NCBI GenBank assembly: GCA_027488335.1
Contig: JAIYBU010000061.1
Location: 1 to 50,845 of the forward strand
DNA length: 50,845 nt
Direction: 5' to 3'
Source of the DNA: Cytophagaceae bacterium
Lineage (GTDB): Bacteria; Bacteroidota; Bacteroidia; Cytophagales; Spirosomataceae
Shown here: positions 16,629 through 24,347 of the stretch, piece after piece
Layout: every line of letters begins with the position of its first letter
Numbering within the stretch: the stretch's first letter is position 1
Notes under the pieces: model-generated
What the model saw: only the letters and a program-made list of their open reading frames with translations
The model's database searches: none
Told to the model about the DNA's origin: nothing
Translations under genes and position numbers: made by a program

Positions 16629-17327
16629 TTAAACCCGATTAACTTCATTAAAAAACGCCTCTAATTTATAAGGGTCTAATTTGCCATCGGTGCGAACACT
16701 GCTGCATAAATCTAAACCATAGGGCTGAACTGCATCAATGGCGGCTCTTACATTTTCGGTTTTGAGTCCACCCGCCAAGAAAACGGGTACTTTTGATTGC
16801 TCCACAATTTTTCGGCTAATCGCCCAGTTATGTACTCTGCCTGTTCCGCCGAGTTCTTTTACAGCTAAATTCGGGTTTCCTGAATCGAGCAAAAGTGCAT
16901 CCACTTTTTCTGAGATTTCGAGTGCTTCGTCGAGTGATTTTTCATCAACTACGTGAATCACCTGCACGATTTTTATCGTAGGAATTTCTCGTCTAAAATC
17001 ATCGTAAGAACCCGTTTCTAAAGCATCAACAATTTGAATGACATTGGAATGAACGGTTTTCTGATGTTCAATAATACCAAAACTATCAGTACGACTGGTC
17101 AGTAGAAACGATGCAATCGGCGGTGGTATTGTTCGGACAATTTCTTGAATCAATTCATCAGAAATTGGCCCAGGCCCGCTCGGCATTTTGGCCACCAAGC
17201 CCAATGCCGAAGCTCCGAAACTGATGGCCTGTTTAGCTTCAAGAGTCGAACTAATACAGCAGATTTTGATGCGAGGAAGAGTACCCCTAACCCCTAAAGT
17301 GGAATTTATATTGAAAACGTTATTCAT
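16629..17327 (-). CDS. Phosphoribosylanthranilate isomerase-like protein (TrpF family)
   Basis: A 232-residue TIM-barrel protein of the TrpF family, which isomerises phosphoribosylanthranilate in tryptophan synthesis. RIKICCISS (19-27) holds the catalytic-Cys region (usual IKICGIT), LLLDSGNP holds the catalytic Asp, and GGTGRVHNW and FLAGGLKTENV are the phosphate-binding loops. No trp genes are nearby, and the altered CCISS and LVAKMPSGPG motifs suggest a divergent paralogue. Residues 1-18 are not family-like: part is the translation of a 17-bp repeat (17283-17299). Only this ATG is available upstream, so the start is doubtful. Confidence 0.75.
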   Translation of the reverse strand: MNNVFNINSTLGVRGTLPRIKICCISSTLEAKQAISFGASALGLVAKMPSGPGPISDELIQEIVRTIPPPIASFLLTSRTDSFGIIEHQKTVHSNVIQIVDALETGSYDDFRREIPTIKIVQVIHVVDEKSLDEALEISEKVDALLLDSGNPNLAVKELGGTGRVHNWAISRKIVEQSKVPVFLAGGLKTENVRAAIDAVQPYGLDLCSSVRTDGKLDPYKLEAFFNEVNRV

Positions 17328-17366
17328 AATGTTTTTGTGTTTAGCCCCCCTTTAGGGGTTGGGGGT
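17283..17366. repeat. 17-bp inverted repeat flanking the trpF-like start
   Basis: ACCCCTAACCCCTAAAG (17283-17299) and its inverted copy CTTTAGGGGTTGGGGGT (17350-17366) match at 16 of 17 bases with 50 bases between. One copy is inside the start of the trpF-like gene, the other in the gap behind recR. It looks like a dispersed intergenic repeat. Confidence 0.75.
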
Positions 17367-17370
17367 GGTT

Positions 17371-17976
17371 TTATTCATAAGCAATCCTGCTTGTAATACT
17401 GCGTCCGAGGGTTACTTCATCGGCGTATTCGAGGTCGCCACCGATTGGAATTCCACGAGCGATGGTACTAATTTTTTTATTGAAAGGTTTTAGACGTTTT
17501 TGTAGATAAAAAGCGGTGGTATCGCCTTCCATCGTTGGGCTTAGTGCCAAAATAATTTCTTGAATTTCAGGCTCTTGCTCAACTCTTTTTATCAAAGATT
17601 CGATATTCAAATCGTTAGGTCCAATGCCTGCTAATGGCGAAATGATTCCTCCTAAAATATGATAAAGTCCACGGTATTGGGCGGTATTTTCGATGGCCAG
17701 TACGTCACGGGTATCTTCTACGATACAAAGCACCGACGCATCACGGCGTTGCGAGCTACAAATTAGGCAAAGTTCATCGTCAGAAATATTATGGCACTTT
17801 TTGCAGAAGGTCGTTTTTGTACGCATCTTGGTTAGAGCGTCTGCCAAAAGTTGTGTCTGCGATTCATCTCGTTTCAATAAATGCAAGGCCAGCCTCAAAG
17901 CCGATTTTTTGCCAATTCCAGGCAGCTTTGAAATTTCTATCACAGCTTCTTCTATGAGCTTGGAGGGGAAGTTCAT
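17371..17976 (-). CDS. recR: Recombination mediator RecR
   Basis: A 201-residue RecR, which with RecO (and RecF) loads RecA on gapped single-stranded DNA. The N-terminal helix-hairpin-helix is at about 13-28 ([20 protein letters not shown]). The zinc site has Cys at 58, 61, 70 and 73 ([17 protein letters not shown]). The Toprim domain starts at [13 protein letters not shown], and the Walker-B-like end is normal. Length and order of parts are complete. It is upstream of the trpF-like gene on the same strand, with 43 bases of repeat sequence between. Confidence 0.97.
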   Translation of the reverse strand: MNFPSKLIEEAVIEISKLPGIGKKSALRLALHLLKRDESQTQLLADALTKMRTKTTFCKKCHNISDDELCLICSSQRRDASVLCIVEDTRDVLAIENTAQYRGLYHILGGIISPLAGIGPNDLNIESLIKRVEQEPEIQEIILALSPTMEGDTTAFYLQKRLKPFNKKISTIARGIPIGGDLEYADEVTLGRSITSRIAYE

Positions 17977-18100
17977 TGATATTTTAGTTCACTGTCCACG
18001 GACGATAATTTTTTGTATAATGTGACGAAGAAGAGATTCGAACTTTTTGCGTCTAAATTTATTTTAGTCGCCTATAAGCAATTAACTACCGAATTAAGGC

Positions 18101-18412
18101 TTATTTCAACATTATCTCAGCCGAAATCTCTCTACGGCAAATTTCATTGCGTAAGGCTGTCAATTCTTCAAAATCACCTGATTTTACGCCACATTTCCCT
18201 TTGTAATGAATAATCAGCGTACACTGTTCTGCTTGCTCAGGCGAGTGGTGGCACACATCAATGAGAGTAGATATTACGTGGTCGAAGGTGTTTATGTCAT
18301 CATTGAAAACGACTAATTCCCATAATTTAATAGCTTCGAGGTCTTCAGTAACCTTTTCAATTACTTCAATTTCTGGACTTGGTAACGTTGTCATTTGTCG
18401 AGTTTTTTGCAC
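18101..18412 (-). CDS. clpS: ATP-dependent Clp protease adaptor ClpS
   Basis: A 103-residue ClpS, the adaptor that delivers N-end-rule substrates to a ClpAP/ClpCP protease. After a 28-residue acidic tail come WELVVFNDDINTFDHVISTL (the substrate-pocket region, about 31-50), then HHSPEQAEQCTLIIHYKGKC and the closing helix. The N-terminus could instead begin at the second Met (codon 7). It stands alone; the Clp ATPase is not here. About 120 bases between it and recR hold nothing I recognise. Confidence 0.95.
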   Translation of the reverse strand: MQKTRQMTTLPSPEIEVIEKVTEDLEAIKLWELVVFNDDINTFDHVISTLIDVCHHSPEQAEQCTLIIHYKGKCGVKSGDFEELTALRNEICRREISAEIMLK

Positions 18413-18596
18413 AAATTTGGGTTAATTAATTTTTATAAAAAATTGATAGTCAAGTGTTTTTGAAACAGAAAAACGTATTTTTAAATAATCGTACATCAAT
18501 TTTCAATGCTAAGATACTTCATTCTTGCGAAAGAGTAGTTTTGTTATCGAAAAAAAAGTTTTGATATTTGAATAAGATTTTAAACCCTAAACAAGT

Positions 18597-20042
18597 ATGT
18601 CATCAACACTCGCACTAACGATTCTGGTTATTTATTTTTTAATTCTGATTGCTATCTCATTATATACGGCTCGTGGAGCTGATACAAATACTTTTTTTAC
18701 GGCTAATCGTCAATCGCCTTGGTATTTGGTAGCTTTTGGTATGATTGGAACATCAATTTCAGGCGTAACGTTCGTTTCGGTGCCAGGTGCAGTCGGAAAA
18801 ATTCAGTTTTCATATTTTCAAGTGGTGCTGGGTTACGCAGTCGGTTATTGGGTGATTGCCACGATTTTGATGCCAATGTATTACCGCTTGAATCTGATTT
18901 CGATATATGGTTATCTCGAAAAACGCTTTGGTTTTTGGTCATATAAAACAGGTTCGGCTTTTTTCTTGCTCTCTCGTACTATTGGTTCGGCGGTGCGTAT
19001 GTATGTGGCCGTGCAAGTTTTGCAACTCGCCATTTTTGATGGGTTGGGCGTGCCTTTTGAAGTGACTGTACTGATTGCCATGGCTTTAATTTTTGTATAT
19101 ACATTCAAAGGTGGAGTCAAAACTATCATCATTACCGATACACTTCAAACATTTTTCTTGCTGACGGCACTGGTCTTAACCATTTATCTAATTGGAAAAC
19201 AACTTGATTTAGGCGTAAGCGATTTATTCTCTACCGTTCGGGATAGCCAATATTCTAAGATTTTTGTGTGGGATTGGGCCAATAAACACCATTTCGTGAA
19301 AGATTTTTTATCGGGAGCGTTTATTGCTATTGTGATGACTGGACTCGACCAAGATTTGATGCAGAAAAACCTCACTTGCAAGAGTATCGGCGAAGCACAG
19401 AAGAATATGTTTTGGTTTTATGTAGTGTTGGTTTTTATCAATTTGCTTTTCTTGAGTTTGGGAGTATTACTCTATCTGTATTCTGAGAAAATGGGTTTGC
19501 CGATTCCTGCCAAAACGGATGATTTGTATCCTTCGTTGGCATTGGGAAATCAGTTCGGAACGTTGGCTGCTGTTACTTTTTTATTGGGTATTACTGCGGC
19601 TACGTATGCGAGTTCGGACTCGGCACTTACTGCTCTTACGACTTCGTTTTGTGTTGATTTCTTACATATCGAGAAATACGAAGAAGCCAAACGTCAAACG
19701 CTCAAACACTACGTGCATATTGGTTTTACGGTTGTGTTTATTATTGTAATCTTGATTTTCAGAGCGTTGAATAGCCAAGAAGTGATTTCGGCGGTCTTTA
19801 ATATTGCGGGTTATACGTATGGTCCATTACTCGGTCTTTTTGCTTTTGGAATTTACCTTAAACGACCATTGATTGATAAATATGTGCCGTTTGTCTGCGT
19901 AGCTGCTCCGTTTTTGACTTATTTTATTGAAGAATTTACAAAGAAAAACCTTGATTTTGAATTTGGTTTCTCGAAATTGATGCTTAATGGTTTTATAACA
20001 TTCATAGGGCTTTTGATGCTTTCGAGAAGAGGGAGTAGTTGA
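18597..20042 (+). CDS. Sodium:solute symporter (SSS family)
   Basis: A 481-residue membrane protein with about thirteen helices of the SSS family, which uses the sodium gradient to import sugars, proline, vitamins or organic acids. FFTANRQSPWYLVAFGMIGTSISGVTFVSVPG (about 32-65) covers helices 1-2 with the sodium-site region. ITAATYASSDSALTALTTSFCVDF (about 332-355) is the conserved helix 8 motif with the sodium-binding Ser/Thr. The substrate is unknown. A TAGTTTTG box at 18536-18543 matches the -7 element of Bacteroidota promoters. It is convergent with the M1 peptidase gene. Confidence 0.9.
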   Translation: MSSTLALTILVIYFLILIAISLYTARGADTNTFFTANRQSPWYLVAFGMIGTSISGVTFVSVPGAVGKIQFSYFQVVLGYAVGYWVIATILMPMYYRLNLISIYGYLEKRFGFWSYKTGSAFFLLSRTIGSAVRMYVAVQVLQLAIFDGLGVPFEVTVLIAMALIFVYTFKGGVKTIIITDTLQTFFLLTALVLTIYLIGKQLDLGVSDLFSTVRDSQYSKIFVWDWANKHHFVKDFLSGAFIAIVMTGLDQDLMQKNLTCKSIGEAQKNMFWFYVVLVFINLLFLSLGVLLYLYSEKMGLPIPAKTDDLYPSLALGNQFGTLAAVTFLLGITAATYASSDSALTALTTSFCVDFLHIEKYEEAKRQTLKHYVHIGFTVVFIIVILIFRALNSQEVISAVFNIAGYTYGPLLGLFAFGIYLKRPLIDKYVPFVCVAAPFLTYFIEEFTKKNLDFEFGFSKLMLNGFITFIGLLMLSRRGSS

Positions 20043-20066
20043 GATTTATGAATTTATTCTTTCTTC

Positions 20067-20094
20067 ATTGCCGTTGGTTTTAACCAACGGCAAT
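20067..20094. terminator. Bidirectional terminator
   Basis: ATTGCCGTTGGTT and AACCAACGGCAAT arms with a 2-base centre, between the convergent symporter and peptidase genes, ending 9 bases before the peptidase stop. Confidence 0.85.
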
Positions 20095-20102
20095 AAATTA
20101 TT

Positions 20103-21980
20103 TCACCCCACCCAACTTAATAAATTCTGCATCCAAAACACCATTTTTAGAGCGTATTTAATGAATGGCAATGAAGATTGCTCGATACTTCGACTATTAT
20201 TATTGAGGTTTAAATCAAATAAAATCTTGTTTTTAGGGTCAATGATTACCGAATTGATTGGCTTTTCAAACTTCAACACTTTTGAATAATCTTCGCCGTT
20301 CCAACTAATTAATTCTTCTTTTCCGTCTGTAAATTTTACAAGTATTTCGGTCGGAATTATCATATCGCCCAAACGCTTAATTGTGCATTGTTTTTCATTG
20401 ATTTCACTTACTTCGTAATCAAAATCGGGAGCTTTATAAAGAGTTTGTTCAAAATACCAATCAAAGTTTTTGCCATACTTATAGTTGGTGCGTTTGGGAG
20501 CAATTTCGTTGACGATGGCCACAAAATCTTTTACGGCTGGGTGCTTAAAACGCCATCTAATGAAATATGTTTGCATTACCTCATCCATTGTTTCTCTACC
20601 AATCAGATTTTCGAGAGTTTGTAACATGGTGGCGGTTTTCATGTAAGTAAGAGTGCCGTATGTGCCTCTTGGATACTCCCACGATTTTCGGAAAATCTCC
20701 GAAATCTTCACGTTTTTCATGCTTATATAAGCCAATCGAGGATTTTCGGAATCATTTAGTTTAAAACCAAAAAGATTTATCATTGAGCCTTTACCATAGG
20801 TTGCGTCCATAATTCGGCCTTCGTAATACTGATTAAAACCTTCATCCAAAAACGATTCTTCAAATTCATTCGAGGCCAACATTCCTTGAAAATACTGATG
20901 TCCGAACTCGTGAATCGTGACTACTTCAGGCGAGCGGATACCGTTTGGTAAACCCCACGTGGTTTCACCACAAGTAATAAAGGTTGGATATTCCATACCT
21001 GCCGAACCTGCGGCTGCCAGTGGAGGGTCAACCAATGTCAGTACTGAATGCGGATAGTTGCCGAGGTGTTTTTGGAAATACTCTAAAGCCGCAATAGCCG
21101 ACTGAAAATAGCGTTCGGTGCTGCCGCTGTGTTCGGGCTGGACAACCGCTTTTATTTTTACATGTTTCCATTGGCGTTCGGAAACTTCAAAGCGGGGTGA
21201 AACCGTCCACGCAAAATCATGCACATCATCGGCTTTGTAGCTGATGGTTTTCGTTTTGTCTTTGTTAGTTTTTTCGTTCTGAAAAATACCCGTTGCGGCT
21301 AAGACAAAATCTCTCGGTATAGTCATGTCCACTCGATACGTGCCAAAATCAGCATAAAATTCGCTATCAGCATGAAACTGATGGCAATTCCAAGCTCCTT
21401 TTGTTGCATATCGCATTCCTGCTGGCTCATAAACTCCGATTTTCGGAAACCATTGCCCAACCAAATGATAATCGCCCGCATAACCCGTTCGGGCAAAAAC
21501 TTTAGGTAATCGGGCCTTAAAATTTAGGTCGAGTGTGATACTTTCATTGGGGGCAATCGAGCGGTTGAGTGGAACACTAATTACGGTTTGGTCTTTATCG
21601 TTGAGGTCGTCGGGTTGAATAAATTTGATTTTGGATATCAGATTTTCACCACCACGCACTTTCATCGAATTAATATCAATCCAGCCGAAATTTCCTTTGT
21701 TTTTGGCGTCCATCATTTCGCCACGAAGCTGTCCACCCGACTCCTTCATAAAAGTCGAGTTTTTGTTTTTGAAAGCATTGAGGTACAAATGAAATTGTAG
21801 TTCAGAAATATAGTCGGTCGAAGTATTCGTCCAAATGAGGGTTTCTTTGCCATCAAGACTGTGTTTTTCGGGGTCGAGCTTTACCGAAATTTCATAGTTG
21901 GCAATGCGGTTGCTCAAAGGTTTAGTTTGTGCCGTTGCATTCAGAAAAGAAAATAAGATAAATAGAAGATGCTTTTGCAT
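20103..21980 (-). CDS. M1-family zinc metallopeptidase, exported
   Basis: A 625-residue secreted or periplasmic aminopeptidase-like enzyme. It has a signal peptide (about 1-18) and an N-terminal beta domain. AAGSAGMEYPTFITCG is the family's exopeptidase motif (GxMEN in classical M1 enzymes, here GMEYP), and the zinc site is HEFGH at 357-361 with the third ligand E380 in SFLDEGFNQYYE. The altered GAMEN suggests changed N-terminus recognition. It probably trims peptides outside the cytoplasm. It is divergent from the deacetylase gene. Confidence 0.92.
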   Translation of the reverse strand: MQKHLLFILFSFLNATAQTKPLSNRIANYEISVKLDPEKHSLDGKETLIWTNTSTDYISELQFHLYLNAFKNKNSTFMKESGGQLRGEMMDAKNKGNFGWIDINSMKVRGGENLISKIKFIQPDDLNDKDQTVISVPLNRSIAPNESITLDLNFKARLPKVFARTGYAGDYHLVGQWFPKIGVYEPAGMRYATKGAWNCHQFHADSEFYADFGTYRVDMTIPRDFVLAATGIFQNEKTNKDKTKTISYKADDVHDFAWTVSPRFEVSERQWKHVKIKAVVQPEHSGSTERYFQSAIAALEYFQKHLGNYPHSVLTLVDPPLAAAGSAGMEYPTFITCGETTWGLPNGIRSPEVVTIHEFGHQYFQGMLASNEFEESFLDEGFNQYYEGRIMDATYGKGSMINLFGFKLNDSENPRLAYISMKNVKISEIFRKSWEYPRGTYGTLTYMKTATMLQTLENLIGRETMDEVMQTYFIRWRFKHPAVKDFVAIVNEIAPKRTNYKYGKNFDWYFEQTLYKAPDFDYEVSEINEKQCTIKRLGDMIIPTEILVKFTDGKEELISWNGEDYSKVLKFEKPINSVIIDPKNKILFDLNLNNNSRSIEQSSLPFIKYALKMVFWMQNLLSWVG

Positions 21981-22068
21981 GGAATTTTATGCTTTCGTTG
22001 GTGCAATTTAGAAATAAATGTGTAGGTTCTGAATAAAAATTCTTTCTTTTGTAGAAAAAAGATGAGCG

Positions 22069-22692
22069 ATGTTTTTGCACAAAACTAATTTTTTGATGCG
22101 GGCTTTATACCCTCATTTCGTTTGGAGAAAACCTTCTGACGAAAAGAAAATATACCTAACTTTTGATGACGGCCCAATCCCCGAAGTAACGGAGTTTGTG
22201 CTTGAAACCCTTGGAAAATACGACGTAAAAGCTACTTTTTTCTGTATCGGAGATAATATCAGCAAAAATCCTGATGTTTTTCGGAAAGTTATAAAGGAGG
22301 GGCATTCGGTCGGAAATCATACGTTCAACCATCTGCGAGGTTGGGCAAACGATGATGTTACTTATTTAGAAAATAGCGTCAGATGTAAAACTGAAATCGA
22401 AAAATATGGCATTGAAACTAAACTTTTTCGGCCGCCTTATGGGCGTATTAAGCGTAGTCAGGCTCGTAGTTTATTGTTTAACCATGAGATAATTATGTGG
22501 GATGTACTTTCTGGGGATTTCGCTCAAGATTTATCACCCGAGACTATCTTACGCAAAACAATCAAGTATACAGAAGCTGGCTCAATTGTACTTTTTCATG
22601 ATAGCATTAAGGCCAATAAACGAATGTCTTACGCTTTGCCGAGGTTTTTAGAACATTTTTCGAGCCAAGGATTTCAGTTCTCAAAACTTTAA
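22069..22692 (+). CDS. Polysaccharide deacetylase (NodB domain)
   Basis: A 207-residue carbohydrate esterase family 4 protein. The NodB motifs are YLTFDDGPIPEVT (about 25-37, Asp pair for metal and catalysis), GNHTFNHL (metal His pair, about 84-91) and RPPYGRIK (about 123-130), with later WDVLSGDF and VLFHDS. These enzymes remove N-acetyl groups from chitin-like chains or peptidoglycan. No signal peptide is evident, though the start is basic and mildly hydrophobic, so its site of action is uncertain. It is divergent from the M1 peptidase and followed closely by a small secreted protein gene. Confidence 0.92.
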   Translation: MFLHKTNFLMRALYPHFVWRKPSDEKKIYLTFDDGPIPEVTEFVLETLGKYDVKATFFCIGDNISKNPDVFRKVIKEGHSVGNHTFNHLRGWANDDVTYLENSVRCKTEIEKYGIETKLFRPPYGRIKRSQARSLLFNHEIIMWDVLSGDFAQDLSPETILRKTIKYTEAGSIVLFHDSIKANKRMSYALPRFLEHFSSQGFQFSKL

Positions 22693-22701
22693 ATACTTTT
22701 G
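22672..22701 (+). promoter_or_regulatory. Possible promoter of the secreted-protein gene
   Basis: TTTC at 22672-22675, 18 bases, then TACTTTTG at 22694-22701. The -7 box is exact; the -33 box is one base off and the spacing slightly short. It lies 26 bases before the ATG at 22728. Confidence 0.35.
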
Positions 22702-22727
22702 TAAAAACTAAACACGTCCCCTTACTC

Positions 22728-23255
22728 ATGAACCTCAAACAATTACTTCTTTTAACAGTTATCCCCACTTTTAGTTATTCTCAAACCAAATTCGTAGAAC
22801 AAAAAGCGGGACATATTATCTACATGTCAGTTCCTGATTACATGGTCAAAACGACCTCGCTCAATGATGTGGCTTTGATGCAGTACATGAACAAAATCAA
22901 AGAAGCCTATGTTGTAGTAATCGAAGATGCAAAGGAGGATTTGGAAGCCGAAGGGACGAAGTATAGCAGCCTAAAAGAGTTTCATGATTCGGTGATTGAA
23001 AGCCTAAAATCAGAAGACCCAAAGGCACAAGAGTCAAAACCAATTGAATTTCAGCAGAATGGCAATAAATTTTATCAAACTGACCTTTATGCTACGTTAC
23101 AAACCGAAGACAGAAAAGAGATAAAGGTTACATATTTGGTAACTTATGTAGAATCCAAAACCCATTATTATCAAGTTTTGTGCTGGACTTTGACCAGTAG
23201 CTATAAAGATTTAGTGGGTGATTTTAAACAAATTGCTTCAACCATCAGAGATTAA
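22728..23255 (+). CDS. Secreted protein of unknown function
   Basis: A 175-residue protein I do not recognise. A signal peptide at about 1-18 ends near FSYSQ, with a cleavage site typical of Bacteroidota exports. The mature part is mixed alpha/beta with VAHIIYMSVPDYM-like strands, a charged helix (about 70-110, EDLEAEGTKY...ESLKSEDPKA) and a final helix FKQIASTIRD. It could be a small PsbP/LpqN-like fold, because it measures and ends like such domains, but this is a guess. It lies between a deacetylase and a glycosyltransferase, with gaps of 35 and 52 bases. Confidence 0.65.
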   Translation: MNLKQLLLLTVIPTFSYSQTKFVEQKAGHIIYMSVPDYMVKTTSLNDVALMQYMNKIKEAYVVVIEDAKEDLEAEGTKYSSLKEFHDSVIESLKSEDPKAQESKPIEFQQNGNKFYQTDLYATLQTEDRKEIKVTYLVTYVESKTHYYQVLCWTLTSSYKDLVGDFKQIASTIRD

Positions 23256-23307
23256 TTTTAGTCCAGAGCTATTGGCCAACAGTCCATGGTTGTAAAATAA
23301 AGTAATC

Positions 23308-24285
23308 ATGAAATTTCCGAACGTAAGTATTTTAGTAGCTGCTCGAAATGAAGAGGAGAATATTGCCGATTTATTGTTTACGTTTACGCAACTAAGTTAC
23401 CCGAAAGATAAGCTACAAATTCTAATCGGTGATGATGATTCGACTGACAAAACGGCTGAAATTACTAAAAGGTTTACGGCCGAAAATATGTGTATTCAAT
23501 ATATTAAAATAGAAAAACAAATTGATGGACTGAAAGGAAAAGCAAATGTTTTGGCACAATTGGCTCATCTGGCAACGGGTGAGCTTTTTTTCTTTACTGA
23601 TGCTGATATTGAGGTGCCTAAAAATTGGATTGAAGCGTTTGTTGAAGAAAGAAAAAACGAAGGAGTGATTGTTGGGCTGACCCTCGTAAAAAACAAAAAT
23701 TGGTTTGAGGCAAGCCAAGCCATAGAGTGGCTTTTTACGCTGAAATTGATGAAAACTTTGGCCGATTTTAAGATTCAATCCACAGGAATGGGCAATAATA
23801 TGATGGTTTCAGCCGAGGCTTATTGGGCAGTTGGAGGTTATGAAAAAGTCGGATTTTCGATTGTGGAAGATTATGCCATTTATAAAGCAATTATTGATAA
23901 AGGCTTTGCTTTTAAGCAATTATTTAAGCCCGACGCCATGACGTTTACCAAACCACCAAAAAAGTATTTTGAGCAACGCAAACGCTGGGTTGTGGGTGGA
24001 ATCTCAACGGGTTCTATTCTGATTTTTCCTGCCTTAATTCAAGGTTTTTTATTGCCTACTTTGTTGATTCTTAGTCTTTTTTCGTGGAAAATCGTTTCGG
24101 TGATTTTTCTTTTTAACCTACTTATTAACTTCTTGATTGGCAACCTAATTTTCAAAATTCTCAATCAAAATCAATTATTAAAATACATTCCTGCCTATAC
24201 GATGTATATGTATGTATTTTGGTTTTTGCAGTTGGTGGTTTATATTTTGCCCACTAAACTGGTTTGGAAAGGGCGAGAGTATTAG
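23308..24285 (+). CDS. Family 2 glycosyltransferase, membrane-bound
   Basis: A 325-residue GT2 enzyme. The N-terminal catalytic domain has SILVAARNEEENIADLL (about 7-23), IGDDDSTDKT (about 40-49) for nucleotide binding, FFTDADIEVP as the DxD metal site (about 94-103) and FEQRKRWVVGG as the QxxRW-type acceptor motif (about 226-236). At least two, probably three, membrane helices follow (about 245-320). This layout resembles processive or hopanoid/carotenoid-type glycosyltransferases; the substrate is not determined. It stands in convergent position to the Asp-box exoprotein gene. Confidence 0.9.
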   Translation: MKFPNVSILVAARNEEENIADLLFTFTQLSYPKDKLQILIGDDDSTDKTAEITKRFTAENMCIQYIKIEKQIDGLKGKANVLAQLAHLATGELFFFTDADIEVPKNWIEAFVEERKNEGVIVGLTLVKNKNWFEASQAIEWLFTLKLMKTLADFKIQSTGMGNNMMVSAEAYWAVGGYEKVGFSIVEDYAIYKAIIDKGFAFKQLFKPDAMTFTKPPKKYFEQRKRWVVGGISTGSILIFPALIQGFLLPTLLILSLFSWKIVSVIFLFNLLINFLIGNLIFKILNQNQLLKYIPAYTMYMYVFWFLQLVVYILPTKLVWKGREY

Positions 24286-24299
24286 CTTTTCTTGAAAAC

Positions 24300-24333
24300 A
24301 ATTGTGGCACATCTAAAAGGATGTGCCACAATT
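24300..24333. terminator. Bidirectional terminator
   Basis: Perfect 13-bp arms (AATTGTGGCACAT and complement) with an 8-base loop lie between the convergent glycosyltransferase and Asp-box genes. Confidence 0.85.
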
Positions 24334-24347
24334 ATCTTTATCTATTT

